DNA from: an uncultured Thermomicrobiaceae bacterium
GTDB lineage: Bacteria; Chloroflexota; Chloroflexia; Thermomicrobiales; Thermomicrobiaceae
Assembly: GCA_938082375.1 (NCBI GenBank)
Contig: CALKCJ010000019.1
Span: forward strand, 51,867-115,866
Reading direction: 5' to 3'
Length of the DNA: 64,000 bases
Below the pieces are notes generated by a model that had not been told where the DNA came from, ran no database searches, and worked only from the letters and a program-made list of their open reading frames with translations. Below are positions 8,586 to 16,664 of the stretch, piece after piece. Both the position numbers and the translations under genes were made by a program. The stretch's first letter is position 1. Every line of letters begins with the position of its first letter.

Positions 8586-10075
8586 CACTGAGCTCCTTCC
8601 TCCGCGGCATGGACTTCCATAATTGGGAAGACCTTGAAGAACAAGGTGTACAGCAGGGTGCCCAGAGCGAAGAGGCCGATGACGATACTGACCTCGACCC
8701 AGGTCGGGGTATACGTTCCGTCCCCGTAGGGTAGCAGCGTGCCGTGTGTCTGGGACGGCACGACGATGAGCAGCCGCTTGCCGATGGCTGCCACGTTGAC
8801 CAGGATCCCTGCGGTGGCCGCGGCGGCTACGACGTTTCGGCTCAGGTGCGGCAGGAGCAGCAGGAAGCAGAGGAGCGCCAGGGCGACGGCCAGCCAGGCA
8901 AGCAGAGACCGTGCCCCCGCCGAGAGCACGGTCAGCAGGTTCAAGCCCTGAAGCGCTACCAGGCTGGCTGGCACCAGCGCCGCGGCGCCGAAGACCAGAG
9001 CCCAGCGCGGCCGGGTTGCCGGCACGCGTGCGCGCAGTCCAGGGGGCAGGTACGGGAGGAGAAGCACGATCACCGCGAGGACGAGCGCGGCCACCGCACC
9101 CCAAAAGAGCCAGGCGAACTGGCCGGTTAAGAGGCTGAGCGAGATCCGAACCTCGTGGTGGTGTCCGGCATAGGTGGTTGTCAGCACCTCGACGACCATG
9201 AAGTACAGGTAGGCGAGGATCAGCAACAAGAGTAGGGTGCCGAGCCAGCGGAAGATCCCCTCGTGCAACTGCTCTCGCTCAGCGAGCACGACCCGCATGA
9301 CGGCGGCGATCACGAGCAAGAGCCCGATCCCCGAGACCCCGGCCATCACTACGAAGCCGGGGGCTTGCAGCGTGCTGAACCAGCCCGGGCGGCCTGACTG
9401 GATGCCGAAGACGAACCCCAGCGTCGAATGTGCGGTCACGAGCAAGGGGACGATGGCGATGGCGAGCCAGAAGCTGACTCGCTCGTGGCGGGTTCGCTCA
9501 GCCGGGGTGTCGCGGTAGCCGGCTGCCCAGAGGCGATAGAAGCCGCGCAGCGGGCCCGGTTGCCGGGCGAGGAGCGCGGCGTCCCGCCGGCCGTCGAGGT
9601 AGAGGTAGATCAGGCTGGCGAAGAGATAGCCGGAGATCACTAGAGTGAAGGTTCCAAAGAACGGCGACTGGGGACGGGCATAACGGAACAAGTTGATGAC
9701 TCCCCGGAGGGGTTGACCGAGATCGAGCAAGATGGTAAACGCCGCGAGGACCAAGGCGATAACGGTCAGTGCCTCGGCCATTCGTGACAGGGGCCGGAGG
9801 TGATCCAAGCGAAAGAGCCGGATCAGTGCTGCCATCGTGATCCCGGCGAAGCTCACGCCGACGAAGTAGATCACAAAGCTGACGTAGAGTCCCCAAGTTG
9901 CTCCGCCCATCGTGCCGATATTGCGGAGCCCAGTCATGGCGAGGCCTTCCACGAACTCGCGTGAATAGGCGAAGATGCCCCACCCGACGAGGACGAGGAG
10001 CACGGCGAGCAGAAGGTACAACCGGGTCGAGAAGCGGCCGATACCGTACGGGAGCTGTTCCACGCGCGTAGCCAT
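8585..10075 (-). CDS. NrfD/PsrC-type membrane subunit
   Basis: 496-residue integral membrane protein with about ten helices, in the long NrfD class that exchanges electrons with quinone. Families of this type include polysulfide reductase PsrC, SoeC, ArrC and ActC. The ATG at 10075 has GAGGG and lies 2 bp after the stop of the Fe-S subunit. The longer open frame to 10324 is overlap with that gene. The HHHEVR loop and several charged residues in the membrane could be part of quinone or proton handling. No haem-binding pattern of a cytochrome b is evident. Confidence 0.88.
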   Translation of the reverse strand: MATRVEQLPYGIGRFSTRLYLLLAVLLVLVGWGIFAYSREFVEGLAMTGLRNIGTMGGATWGLYVSFVIYFVGVSFAGITMAALIRLFRLDHLRPLSRMAEALTVIALVLAAFTILLDLGQPLRGVINLFRYARPQSPFFGTFTLVISGYLFASLIYLYLDGRRDAALLARQPGPLRGFYRLWAAGYRDTPAERTRHERVSFWLAIAIVPLLVTAHSTLGFVFGIQSGRPGWFSTLQAPGFVVMAGVSGIGLLLVIAAVMRVVLAEREQLHEGIFRWLGTLLLLLILAYLYFMVVEVLTTTYAGHHHEVRISLSLLTGQFAWLFWGAVAALVLAVIVLLLPYLPPGLRARVPATRPRWALVFGAAALVPASLVALQGLNLLTVLSAGARSLLAWLAVALALLCFLLLLPHLSRNVVAAAATAGILVNVAAIGKRLLIVVPSQTHGTLLPYGDGTYTPTWVEVSIVIGLFALGTLLYTLFFKVFPIMEVHAAEEGAQ

Positions 10076-10077
10076 GG

Positions 10078-10815
10078 CTACACCCTCGCTTTCACCTCTT
10101 CGATCTGGCGCGACTCGGTGCTCGGCGGGTGCCCACCGATGTAGTACACCCGTGGCTCGGTGCCCAGCTCCTCGAGGAGCCTGAACGAGGGCTTGCGGCG
10201 CAGGAGCTGCGCGACCGTGCTGTTCGGATCGTCGAGGTCGCCGAAATGGAGGGCGAAGAGCGGGCAGTTCTCGACGCAGGCTGGCTTGAGTCCTCGCTCG
10301 ACCCGGTGGACGCAGAAGGTGCACTTCTCGATCACGCCCTTGAGGCGTCCGCCGCCGGCCGTTCGCCGGTGTTCCTCACCGTAGGGCGCGTCGAGGTCGG
10401 GGTTTCGATAGGGTGGCACGGCCCCGCCGGTCACCTGGACAACGTCCTCATCTTGCCAGTCCAGGTAGTAATTCTTAGACGGCTTTTTCCAGTTGAAGTA
10501 GTTGACGCCGTAGGGACAGGCGACCTCGCAGTACCGGCAGCCGATGCACCGATCCCAGTCGGTGGCGACCAGTCCGTCCACTCGCTTGTAGCGGGCACCG
10601 ACCGGGCACACCTTGGCGCAGGGGGCGTTGTCGCAGTGCATACATGGCCGGGGCATGAACCAGACATGGGTATTGGGATACTCCCCCTCTTCGAACCGGA
10701 AGACGTACATCCAGAAGTTGGCCATCGGCGTGTTGTTCTCCACCTTGCACGCCTGCATGCAGGCGCGGCAGCCGGTGCAGCGATCGAGGTCGATGACCAT
10801 CGCGTAGCGAGCCAT
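10078..10815 (-). CDS. Four-cluster [4Fe-4S] ferredoxin subunit (PsrB/TtrB/DmsB type)
   Basis: 245 residues. Sixteen cysteines form four [4Fe-4S] clusters: CTGCRACMQACK (residues 13-24), CMHCDNAPCAKVCP, CIGCRYCEVACP and CTFCVHRVERG...CVENCP. This is the electron-transfer subunit linking the molybdenum catalytic subunit to the NrfD-type protein. There is no signal peptide, as is normal because it is exported with the Tat-bearing catalytic subunit. It lies 15 bp downstream of that subunit's gene. Confidence 0.92.
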   Translation of the reverse strand: MARYAMVIDLDRCTGCRACMQACKVENNTPMANFWMYVFRFEEGEYPNTHVWFMPRPCMHCDNAPCAKVCPVGARYKRVDGLVATDWDRCIGCRYCEVACPYGVNYFNWKKPSKNYYLDWQDEDVVQVTGGAVPPYRNPDLDAPYGEEHRRTAGGGRLKGVIEKCTFCVHRVERGLKPACVENCPLFALHFGDLDDPNSTVAQLLRRKPSFRLLEELGTEPRVYYIGGHPPSTESRQIEEVKARV

Positions 10816-10830
10816 ACCGCGCTCCCTCCG

Positions 10831-13395
10831 CTACTTGTAGACCCGTACCTTCACATGGAAGGACTGGTCGGCGGTATTGGCGACGTAGCCTTCGCCGGTA
10901 AAGAAGACGCTGTTGGGTGTGGGGCCCTGCCCAACCGTCCAGGGATGCCGGATAGCCTCGCCGTAGTGGTGGGGCATCCCGACGGTGTCAGGCCGGATGC
11001 CCTCCCGGTACCGGGCGATCGTCCGCACTCGGCGCGTCTCACCGGTGACCGCATTGTGCGACTCGACCCAGACCTCGTCGCCGTCCTGAATCCCGCGCTC
11101 CTCCGCAGTGCGCGGGTTGATATCGATCCCCGCTTTGGGAGCCAACTCGGCCAGGAGGGGAATCTGCGAGGAGCGCGATTGCTTGAACTCGATCAGCTTG
11201 TAGCTGATCAGGTAGAGGTCGTACTCGGGCGGCGACTCCTCCATGGTGGGCTTGCGCCAGGTCGGGAAAGGCGTGTAGTCGCGCCAGTAGGTCTCGGCGA
11301 CACCCCGCTGGCGCATCTCCTCACGGTAGCGTCGCAGCGACTCGCCATACAGGCGGTGGCGGACGCCACCGAACGGCGGGTCGGTGACGTAGCCGTAGAG
11401 CTTGGTCGCGGGGATCGGCTGGGCGACCGTGACCCCGTTCTTCTCGAAATACGCGACGCCGTCCGCGATGCCTGCTGAGCGGGCCCAGCGGTCGAAGATC
11501 TCCCGTACCGTCGGCTTGCGATCCAGCGGGAGCTTGTGCTCATCCTTCAGCTTCAACGCCTCATTCAGGTGGTGGAGGTAGCCGCCCTCGCCGTACAGGA
11601 TCCCGGCTTTCTCGCACAGGTCGAGGTAGATCTCGATGTCTCCCCGGCTCTGGAAGAGCGGCGGCATCACCGGCACGCGCAGTGCGGTCGCCTCGAGATA
11701 CTGGTCGGTGGCGGACACCGGCCCTTCGTACTTCTCGAGAGTGGCTGCTGGGAGCACGACGTCGGCGAACAGGTCAGCTGTCTTCGAAAGCCAGGGGTCG
11801 ATGACGACGACGAACTTGAACTTCTTATAGCCCTCGATCAGGTCAGGCTCAGAGCCGAACGCCACGAGCGGGTTGCACATGTGGACGATGATGACCTCGG
11901 GGACGTAGTCGACCCCGTACTTCTCAGGGTTCTCCATCACCTTGGCGACGATTGCAGAGCTATTGCTGTTGATCGGGAAGAAGACAGAATCCTTGAGATA
12001 GACATTGTATGGCGGATCCTTGATCTGGACTTTATCCAGCTTCTCGAAGTTTTCGTGGATCTTCCAGGGGCCGAGGTCGATTCGCTGGCCGCCGGCGGCA
12101 CCGATCGCACCAAGGAGCATCGTAATCAGCAGCATGGCGCGGACGGCCTGGAACCCGAGCTCTTGCTGGGCCATGTGGTACGCCATGATGGCGACCGGAC
12201 GATACGGCACCGCGACACCGTCGACAGCGATCGTGCTGCCGATACGGGCGTTCTCACCCAATTCTCTGGCGATGCGCTCGATGGTGTCGGCAGGGACGCC
12301 ACAGACCTCAGCGGCCCACTCGGGAGTGTACTGGGCGACGTGTTCCTTGAACGCCTGGAAGGCTGGCTTCGCGGGGCTCCCGTCGACGACGAATTCGCCT
12401 TCCAGGGCCGGCTCGATGCCCGGCGAGTCATGCGGACGCGGTGCCTTGCTGGCGAGATCCCACACCAGCTCTTTGCCGTCGTGCCTCAGGAAGAAACCGT
12501 CCTCTCCAATGAGGAACGGGGCATTCGTGTACTGGGTGAGGTACTCGCGGTCGATCGTGCCTTGGGCGATCAGCAGGTGGCAGAGGGCGAGCGCCAGGGC
12601 CAGGTCGGTGGCTGGCCGGATCGGCAGCCATTCGTCGGCAAAGTGCGCGGTGCCACGGAGACGGGGGTCGATAGCCACAAGTTTCATGCCCCGTTCTTTG
12701 GCCTGGATGAGCTGTTGCGGCCAGGTGATCCAGCAAAGCTGGTTACCGCCCGCGTTGGTGAGGTTCCAGCCCCAGGCCAAGACGTACTGGGTATACCGGA
12801 AGTCGGGGTGCAGCCCGCCGGACATGCCGATGGTGTACTCGCTGGCACGATAGGCGGCGTCGGAGCAGAAGGCGCCGTGGTGGAGCTTAGTCGCCCCTGA
12901 TGCCTTCACGAAGGCTTCGTCGTAGAAAGCCTTCGCCTTGCTCCTTCCCTTTTGCCAGAGGAGGAGCCGGGGGTCTCGTTCGCGGACTTCCCGGATCTTC
13001 TCTCCGACCAGCGTCAACGCCTCATCCCAGGTGGCCTGTCGCCACTGACCCGGCACGCCCTTCTCGTTCGTCCGGATCAGCGGAGCCTTAACTCGGTGAG
13101 GGTCGTAGAGTGCCATGATCTGGGCGACCCCTTTGGGACACAGCGTGCCCCGGTTGCGGGGGTGCGCTGGGTGGCCGACGAGCTGCACGATGCGGCCATC
13201 GATGCGCCTGGCCAGCATGCCGCAGCCTTGCTTACCGATCCAACAGGTCGTAGGGATCCATTCCTCGCCCTGCTGCGATATCGGCTGCTGCTGTGCCACC
13301 AGGGTATCTAGTTCCCCGAAGAGGAACCGGCTAGCGAGCAACCCTCCACTGGCGGCGGCTGAGCCCTTTAGGAAGGTTCTCCTGCTGATCCTCAT
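10831..13395 (-). CDS. Tat-exported molybdopterin oxidoreductase catalytic subunit
   Basis: 854-residue DMSO-reductase-family enzyme. A Tat signal (SRRTFLKG, residues 4-11) predicts a periplasmic or outward-facing site. The bis-MGD-type core is present, and Cys177 in HHGAFCSDAAYR is the probable molybdenum ligand. The N-terminal cluster motif is unusual: Cys51, Gly54, Cys58 and Cys86, so the second of the four usual cysteines is Gly. The ATG at 13395 follows AGGTGAAGCT. Together with the Fe-S and NrfD genes it forms a complex iron-sulfur molybdoenzyme related to polysulfide, thiosulfate or tetrathionate reductases. The substrate cannot be fixed from sequence; sulfur compounds are favoured by the DoxX partner. 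Confidence 0.88.
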   Translation of the reverse strand: MRISRRTFLKGSAAASGGLLASRFLFGELDTLVAQQQPISQQGEEWIPTTCWIGKQGCGMLARRIDGRIVQLVGHPAHPRNRGTLCPKGVAQIMALYDPHRVKAPLIRTNEKGVPGQWRQATWDEALTLVGEKIREVRERDPRLLLWQKGRSKAKAFYDEAFVKASGATKLHHGAFCSDAAYRASEYTIGMSGGLHPDFRYTQYVLAWGWNLTNAGGNQLCWITWPQQLIQAKERGMKLVAIDPRLRGTAHFADEWLPIRPATDLALALALCHLLIAQGTIDREYLTQYTNAPFLIGEDGFFLRHDGKELVWDLASKAPRPHDSPGIEPALEGEFVVDGSPAKPAFQAFKEHVAQYTPEWAAEVCGVPADTIERIARELGENARIGSTIAVDGVAVPYRPVAIMAYHMAQQELGFQAVRAMLLITMLLGAIGAAGGQRIDLGPWKIHENFEKLDKVQIKDPPYNVYLKDSVFFPINSNSSAIVAKVMENPEKYGVDYVPEVIIVHMCNPLVAFGSEPDLIEGYKKFKFVVVIDPWLSKTADLFADVVLPAATLEKYEGPVSATDQYLEATALRVPVMPPLFQSRGDIEIYLDLCEKAGILYGEGGYLHHLNEALKLKDEHKLPLDRKPTVREIFDRWARSAGIADGVAYFEKNGVTVAQPIPATKLYGYVTDPPFGGVRHRLYGESLRRYREEMRQRGVAETYWRDYTPFPTWRKPTMEESPPEYDLYLISYKLIEFKQSRSSQIPLLAELAPKAGIDINPRTAEERGIQDGDEVWVESHNAVTGETRRVRTIARYREGIRPDTVGMPHHYGEAIRHPWTVGQGPTPNSVFFTGEGYVANTADQSFHVKVRVYK

Positions 13396-13493
13396 AGCTT
13401 CACCTCGTTCTCGCCGGAGCGGTGTCACGAGTGTCGCTTCCTCCCTAAAGTCCTTCCTGCCAATAGAGGGTATCGCATCTCGGGCGACACGCG

Positions 13494-13556
13494 TACCTCC
13501 AAAGGGTAGTTGTCGGCTGGTCAAGCGGGTGGTTTCGACCTACCTGTGCGGGTAGG
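13494..13556. promoter_or_regulatory. Two TACC/GGTA inverted repeats before the molybdo-enzyme operon
   Basis: TACC-N7-GGTA at 13494-13508 and CCTACC-N6-GGTAGG at 13539-13556 lie 99-161 bp upstream of the catalytic-subunit start. They fall in the 250-bp gap that follows the NarL-type regulator gene. TACC-type heptamers in opposed orientation resemble NarL-family targets, but the spacing is shorter than the classic 7-2-7 arrangement. Assignment to the adjacent regulator is inference. Confidence 0.4.
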
Positions 13557-13645
13557 GGGTCATACTGCAGTGCGCCGGTTTCGCAGCGAGCACCAGCGCA
13601 CCCACTGGATGGTGCAGAACTGGACTCGTGGAAGGCCGTACAAGC

Positions 13646-14296
13646 CTAGCTCGGTGGGCTGGGAGGCTTGACCAAGCCCGTACGTAGCGCATAGGCGATG
13701 ACCTGAGCGCGGTTCTCGAGGTGGAGCTTGGCCATGATGTTCTTGAGGTGGTACTTGACCGTGTTCTCGCTGATAAAGAGGCGCTCGGCCAGTTCGCGGT
13801 TCGAGGTTACCCCCTGAACGAGCAGCTCCAGGATCTCCCGTTCGCGGTCGGTGAGCGCAGCGGCCTGCTCCTGTGCGGCAGGCCCCTGGGCCAGCTCCTG
13901 CAGGAGCCGCCGGGCCAACCTCGGGGTCAACACCGGCTCGCCGGCCATCACCGCTTCGAGTGCCTGGAAAAACTCGTCCGCCTCCAGGTTCTTCAGCAGG
14001 TAGCCTTGCGCGCCCGACTTGATCGCCTCGAAGAGGTCGGCCTCGTCGTCGGACGCGGTCAGGATGACCACGCGCACATCCGGCAACTCGGTCGACACCA
14101 ACCGGGTGGCGGTGAGCCCATCGACCTCCGGCATGGTCAAGTCCATTAGGACGATGTCGGGCCGATAGCGCCGGGCCAGCTCGATGGCCTCGCGGCCGTT
14201 GCGGGCTTCACCGACCACCTCGACACCGCGCGCCTCGAGCAGGCTGCGTAGCCCATCGCGAAAAAGGGCGTGGTCATCCGCGATCAAGACGCGCAC
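13646..14296 (-). CDS. NarL/LuxR-family response regulator
   Basis: 216 residues. The receiver domain (1-~120) has the acidic pair in IADDH, the phospho-Asp in DIVLMDLTMPEVDG and the Lys in GYLLKN. The C-terminal LuxR-type helix-turn-helix (~150-210) has LTDREREILELLVQG and SENTVKYHLKNIMAKL. I choose the GTG at 14296, which is preceded by GGAGGT at 4 bp and begins VRVLIADDHALF; the open frame could start at a TTG at 14308. It overlaps the histidine kinase by 23 bp and lies immediately upstream of, and on the same strand as, the molybdo-enzyme operon that it probably controls. Confidence 0.9.
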   Translation of the reverse strand: MRVLIADDHALFRDGLRSLLEARGVEVVGEARNGREAIELARRYRPDIVLMDLTMPEVDGLTATRLVSTELPDVRVVILTASDDEADLFEAIKSGAQGYLLKNLEADEFFQALEAVMAGEPVLTPRLARRLLQELAQGPAAQEQAAALTDREREILELLVQGVTSNRELAERLFISENTVKYHLKNIMAKLHLENRAQVIAYALRTGLVKPPSPPS

Positions 14297-15704
14297 CGCG
14301 ACCTCCAATGGCGAGCGCCTGCTGCCTGAGCGGGATCTCGACCTCGACGGTCGTACCCAGCCCCGGGCGCGAGCGGATCGCCAGCGTGCCGCCGACCGCC
14401 TCTGCCCGCTCGCGCATCGTCGCTAGCCCGAAGCGCGGGTAGCCGGTACGGTCGTGTGCTTCCGGATCGAAACCGGCGCCGTTGTCGCTGACCGAGATCC
14501 TCACGGACTCGCCGGTCTTGCCGATCTGGACGGTGACATGCGTGGCCCCGGCGTGCTTGCGCACGTTAGACAACGCCTCTTGGACGATCCGGAGGAGCTG
14601 GAGTTCGGCGATCGTCGAGAGGCCGGTGAGCTGATCGCCCGGCGGCTCCACTGCGAGGTCGACGGCGATACCGCTCTGCTCGCGCCAGCGCTCCAGGTAG
14701 CGTTGCAGGGCCTGGAGCAGCGTCTGCGAGGGATCGAGGCCGGTGCGCAGCCCGAGGATCCCCTCGCGTACGTCGGCGTAGGCGTCGCGGGCGGCCTGCT
14801 CGAGCTGGCGCAGGTGCTGCTCGGCGTCGGACACGCGCCCCACCTGGCCGAGCAGTTCGCGGGCGGCCGAGGCTTTGGTGATAACGTAGCCGAGCACTTG
14901 AGCCAGGCTGTCATGCATCTCCCGAGCGATCCGCTCGCGTTCCTCGGCGATGGCTAGGCTGGTGATGCGGCGGTGCAGCCGGGCGTTGGTAATTGCTAGC
15001 GCGGCCTGAGTGGCGAAGCGTTCGAGGCGAAGCTGATCCTGCGGCGAATAGGGTGTGCCATCCTCCCGATCGGCCAGGTATAGGGCCCCCAGGACGCTCT
15101 CTCCGCTTCGGATCGGAACACCCAAGAGCATGCGCAAGGTCACGTGGCCTTCAGGGAAGCGCCGTTCGCCAGGATAGAGGAAGAGGTCATCGATCCGGAG
15201 CGTGTGCCCCTCCTGCAGTACCTGGTCGAGCAGTCCGTGCGAGGTAATCTCCGAAAGCTGACACTTACGGTCGGCGGGAAGACCGGAGGCGAAGACGATC
15301 GGCGGTACCCCAGCCTGGTCGCGCATCACCAGCAGGCCATAGCGCGCGCCGATGAGCCGGCGCGCCTGGTCGACCACCTGTGCGAGCACCTTGTCGAGGT
15401 CGAGGTCGGCGGCGATGGCGAGTCCGGCCTCGTGTAGCGCTCGGAGTTCGGCGTTGCGCTGCTCCAGCTCAACCTGCTGCCGACGGACGATGCGAAAGAT
15501 CCACTCGGCGAAGGCGACGATGCCGAACAATGCCAGCACGACCGCGGTCAGTCGGACAGCCCAGGGGCTGCCCCCGCGCTGTTCCAGGAGCGGGCCGCCG
15601 AGTAGGAGCAGGAGCATGTATGCGGCTGGCGCGAGGATCGCAATCCGCTTCAAGCGGCGAAGCCGCTGCTCCGTGGGTAGTGGTCCAGAGATGCCACGCT
15701 GCAT
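14274..15704 (-). CDS. NarX-like sensor histidine kinase with GAF domain
   Basis: 476 residues. Two membrane helices (about 22-40 and 47-70) join a short coiled linker, and a GAF domain spans ~90-240. The HisKA_3 dimerisation domain has the phospho-acceptor His in REMHDSLAQ. The HATPase domain has its N-box (QEALSNVRKHA), DNGAGFD and GLATMRERAEAVGG. There is almost no extracytoplasmic loop, so the signal is probably sensed in the membrane or by the GAF domain. The ATG at 15704 is chosen because the open frame otherwise runs antisense through the neighbouring Fe-S carrier gene; a GTG at 15710 is possible. It pairs with the downstream regulator. Confidence 0.88.
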   Translation of the reverse strand: MQRGISGPLPTEQRLRRLKRIAILAPAAYMLLLLLGGPLLEQRGGSPWAVRLTAVVLALFGIVAFAEWIFRIVRRQQVELEQRNAELRALHEAGLAIAADLDLDKVLAQVVDQARRLIGARYGLLVMRDQAGVPPIVFASGLPADRKCQLSEITSHGLLDQVLQEGHTLRIDDLFLYPGERRFPEGHVTLRMLLGVPIRSGESVLGALYLADREDGTPYSPQDQLRLERFATQAALAITNARLHRRITSLAIAEERERIAREMHDSLAQVLGYVITKASAARELLGQVGRVSDAEQHLRQLEQAARDAYADVREGILGLRTGLDPSQTLLQALQRYLERWREQSGIAVDLAVEPPGDQLTGLSTIAELQLLRIVQEALSNVRKHAGATHVTVQIGKTGESVRISVSDNGAGFDPEAHDRTGYPRFGLATMRERAEAVGGTLAIRSRPGLGTTVEVEIPLRQQALAIGGRGARLDRG

Positions 15705-15744
15705 AGCCACGCCTGCCCTTTCGAGTCTCAAGGATAGCACGTCC

Positions 15745-15772
15745 TTGACATCGCGCTGCGATGCGCTATCAT
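15745..15772 (+). promoter_or_regulatory. Sigma-70-type promoter for the A-type Fe-S carrier
   Basis: TTGACA (15745-15750), a 16-bp spacer and TATCAT (15767-15772), about 73 bp before the ATG at 15846. One of the best promoter matches in the window. Confidence 0.7.
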
Positions 15773-15845
15773 TGCGGCAGTTGGGTTTTGCAAGGCCTGA
15801 GTTGCGAATCCCCGCAAGGCAACGGGGCGTTGGAGGAGAGCCGCG

Positions 15846-16217
15846 ATGTTGACGATGACGCCGGAAGCGGTCGAGCAGCTCAAGGAGTTCATGGAAGAGC
15901 AGGGCATGCCTAACGCACTGCTCCGCGTGTTCGTCGCGCCTGGTGGCTGCTCCGGCTTGCAGTACGGCATGGCGCTGGAGGAGACAGCTGAGGAGGACGA
16001 CCACGTCATCGAGGTCGACGGCGTGCGGGTTGTCGTCGACCAGTTCAGTGCGATCTACCTCGAGGGTGCCGAGATCGACTACATCAACAGCCTGATGGGC
16101 GGTGGCTTCACGGTGCGTAACCCGAACGCTGTGGCGACCTGCGCCTGCGGTCACTCGTTCGATGCTGGCGGCAACGCGGCGACGGCGCAGGGCTGTGGCT
16201 GCGGCAGCGGCTGGTAG
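15846..16217 (+). CDS. A-type iron-sulfur carrier (IscA/ErpA/HesB family)
   Basis: Scaffold or carrier that hands Fe-S clusters to client proteins, of which this window has many. 123 residues. The three invariant cysteines are Cys35 (GGCSGLQYG) and Cys99 and Cys101 (CACGHSF). A further CGCGSGW tail (Cys117, Cys119) extends beyond the usual end near residue 107. The start has GGAGGAGAGCCGCG ahead of the ATG. It is a single-gene unit with a good promoter and a following hairpin terminator, divergent from the sensor kinase. Confidence 0.92.
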   Translation: MLTMTPEAVEQLKEFMEEQGMPNALLRVFVAPGGCSGLQYGMALEETAEEDDHVIEVDGVRVVVDQFSAIYLEGAEIDYINSLMGGGFTVRNPNAVATCACGHSFDAGGNAATAQGCGCGSGW

Positions 16218-16239
16218 CTGGTAACCGCCAGAAATCAGA

Positions 16240-16274
16240 GCAGCGCGGCGCACGGGCTACCCGTGCGTTGCTGC
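16240..16274 (+). terminator. Terminator after the Fe-S carrier gene
   Basis: GCAGC and CGCACGGG arms pair with CCCGTGCG and GCTGC around a CTA loop with one small internal bulge. The pyrimidine-rich TTCTCT follows directly. It starts 22 bp after the stop codon. Confidence 0.7.
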
Positions 16275-16371
16275 TTCTCTGGGGCGCGATCCAGGGCCCG
16301 CGCTTCGATAAGGCGAGTCGACGTGAGCCTGGGAGGTCGCGCCGGGAGCAGTCGAGAGCAGCACGGCTCGC

Positions 16372-16377
16372 TATACT
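16372..16377 (+). promoter_or_regulatory. -10 element before tRNA-Leu
   Basis: TATACT 47 bp upstream of the mature tRNA 5' end, embedded in GC-rich sequence. No strong -35 hexamer is seen at the expected distance (CAGTCG is the nearest). Confidence 0.4.
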
Positions 16378-16424
16378 TTTGAGTGGCCGTGCGCGAGCGA
16401 CTGAGGCGCGCATCGCACTTGCCT

Positions 16425-16506
16425 GGGGGAATGTCGGAATCGGCAGACGAGCGTGACTTAGGATCACGTGCCGCGAGGCGTGTGGGTTCGAGTCCCACTT
16501 CCCCCA
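16425..16506 (+). tRNA. tRNA-Leu (anticodon UAG)
   Basis: The acceptor stem GGGGGAA pairs with TTCCCCC and the discriminator is A. The anticodon stem CGTGA/TCACG carries the loop CTTAGGA with anticodon TAG at 16459-16461. The T arm GTGGG-TTCGAGT-CCCAC is intact. At 82 bases with an extended variable arm it is a class II tRNA, as expected for leucine. The 3' CCA is not encoded (ACCC follows), so it must be added after transcription. Confidence 0.95.
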
Positions 16507-16537
16507 CCCAGATCCTGCCGCAGAAAATGCCGTCTTC

Positions 16538-16564
16538 GCCAGGGCACCGGTTCGTCGCCCTGGC
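16538..16564 (+). terminator. Hairpin after tRNA-Leu
   Basis: GCCAGGGC and GCCCTGGC form a perfect 8-bp stem with an 11-base loop, 32 bp beyond the tRNA. No T-run follows. Confidence 0.5.
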
Positions 16565-16664
16565 CTGCGGAAAGGGAAACGCAGCCCGGCCCCTTGCCCG
16601 GGGAGTAATGGGCTGATGTCGACCGACCAAATTGATCCTCACCAGTCACGCACGCCTAACCGGG

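Noticed and set aside
10129..12900. Two long plus-strand frames antisense to the Fe-S and molybdo-enzyme subunits
   Set aside because: Composition is typical of complementary-strand shadows; the minus-strand genes have conserved cysteine motifs and operon overlaps.
15705..16253. Upstream extension of the sensor kinase
   Set aside because: It would run antisense through the Fe-S carrier gene and its promoter; the ATG at 15704 gives a normal two-helix kinase start.
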